Assembly: GCA_040902925.1 (NCBI GenBank) | Contig: JBBDWJ010000093.1 | Coordinates: forward strand, 1-6,696 | DNA: 6,696 bases | Direction of reading: 5' to 3' | Origin: JBBDWJ01 sp040902925 | Lineage (GTDB): Bacteria > Acidobacteriota > Terriglobia > Bryobacterales > UBA6623 | Part shown: positions 6,635 through 6,696 of the stretch, piece after piece | Position numbering within the stretch: the first letter of the stretch is position 1 | Layout of the letters: the number at the start of each line of letters is the position of its first letter | The notes under the pieces: generated by a model | Seen by the model: only the letters and a program-made list of their open reading frames with translations | Databases searched by the model: none | What the model was told of the DNA's origin: nothing | Translations under genes and position numbers: made by a program

Positions 6635-6696
6635 AGGCCTTCAAGATCAGCGCGCTGTTTCGAGATCAAACGATCGTCGGCCGCATGGGGGCCAAC
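6616..6696 (+). CDS. Possible start of an unidentified gene, 3'-partial
   Basis: From GTG 6616 the frame stays open for 27 codons to the window edge (MKSAAQQAFKISALFRDQTI and onward to RMGAN), with a TGA two codons upstream (6610-6612). Counted by hand, G or C occupies 20 of 27 third positions but only 12 of 27 second positions, which is the pattern expected of real genes in GC-rich DNA. There is no good Shine-Dalgarno sequence; the tandem repeat sits directly in front. I do not recognise the protein, and it does not look like the N-terminus of a Wzt ATPase. The stretch is short enough to be open by chance, so this is a weak call. Confidence 0.4.
   Translation, partial: MKSAAQQAFKISALFRDQTIVGRMGAN

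Overview
The window is a GC-rich stretch of bacterial DNA that is almost entirely coding. Five genes lie head to tail on the + strand and form what looks like one polysaccharide biosynthesis and export operon. The gene families (GT4 transferases of the exosortase/EPS type, a methyltransferase reading ILEMGAYMQITPALKTRLGY, a DUF3108 protein) and the base composition resemble Acidobacteria or a similar GC-rich environmental Gram-negative lineage. This is family recall, not a database search, so the taxonomy is tentative.

Layout: (1) 2-1186, a GT4 glycosyltransferase whose N-terminus is cut by the window edge. (2) 1210-2355, a second, complete GT4 glycosyltransferase. (3) 2352-3101, an exported DUF3108 protein that overlaps the previous stop. 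(4) 3098-5344, a 748-aa fusion of a GT4 glycosyltransferase and a class I SAM-dependent methyltransferase, joined by a low-complexity linker. (5) 5341-6570, a Wzm-like ABC-2 polysaccharide export permease with an extra N-terminal beta-rich domain of about 115 residues. After it, 6571-6615 is non-coding and made mainly of an 8-bp tandem repeat. An open frame then starts at GTG 6616 and runs off the right edge.

The genes at 2352, 3098 and 5341 start inside the stop codon of the gene before them (GTGA or ATGA overlaps), so they are probably co-transcribed and translationally coupled. No promoter or convincing terminator is visible. A plausible reading is that the transferases build a glycan on a lipid carrier, the fusion protein adds a sugar and/or a methyl group (possibly a terminal cap), and the permease exports the product with an ATPase that is not in this window.

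Most worth a second look: the N-terminal extension of the permease, which may be a glycan-recognition domain placed on the permease rather than on the Wzt ATPase; the GT-methyltransferase fusion beside it, which suggests cap-dependent export; and two palindromes (34 bp and 17 bp) in the linker of the fusion gene, which look like in-frame insertions of small palindromic repeats.
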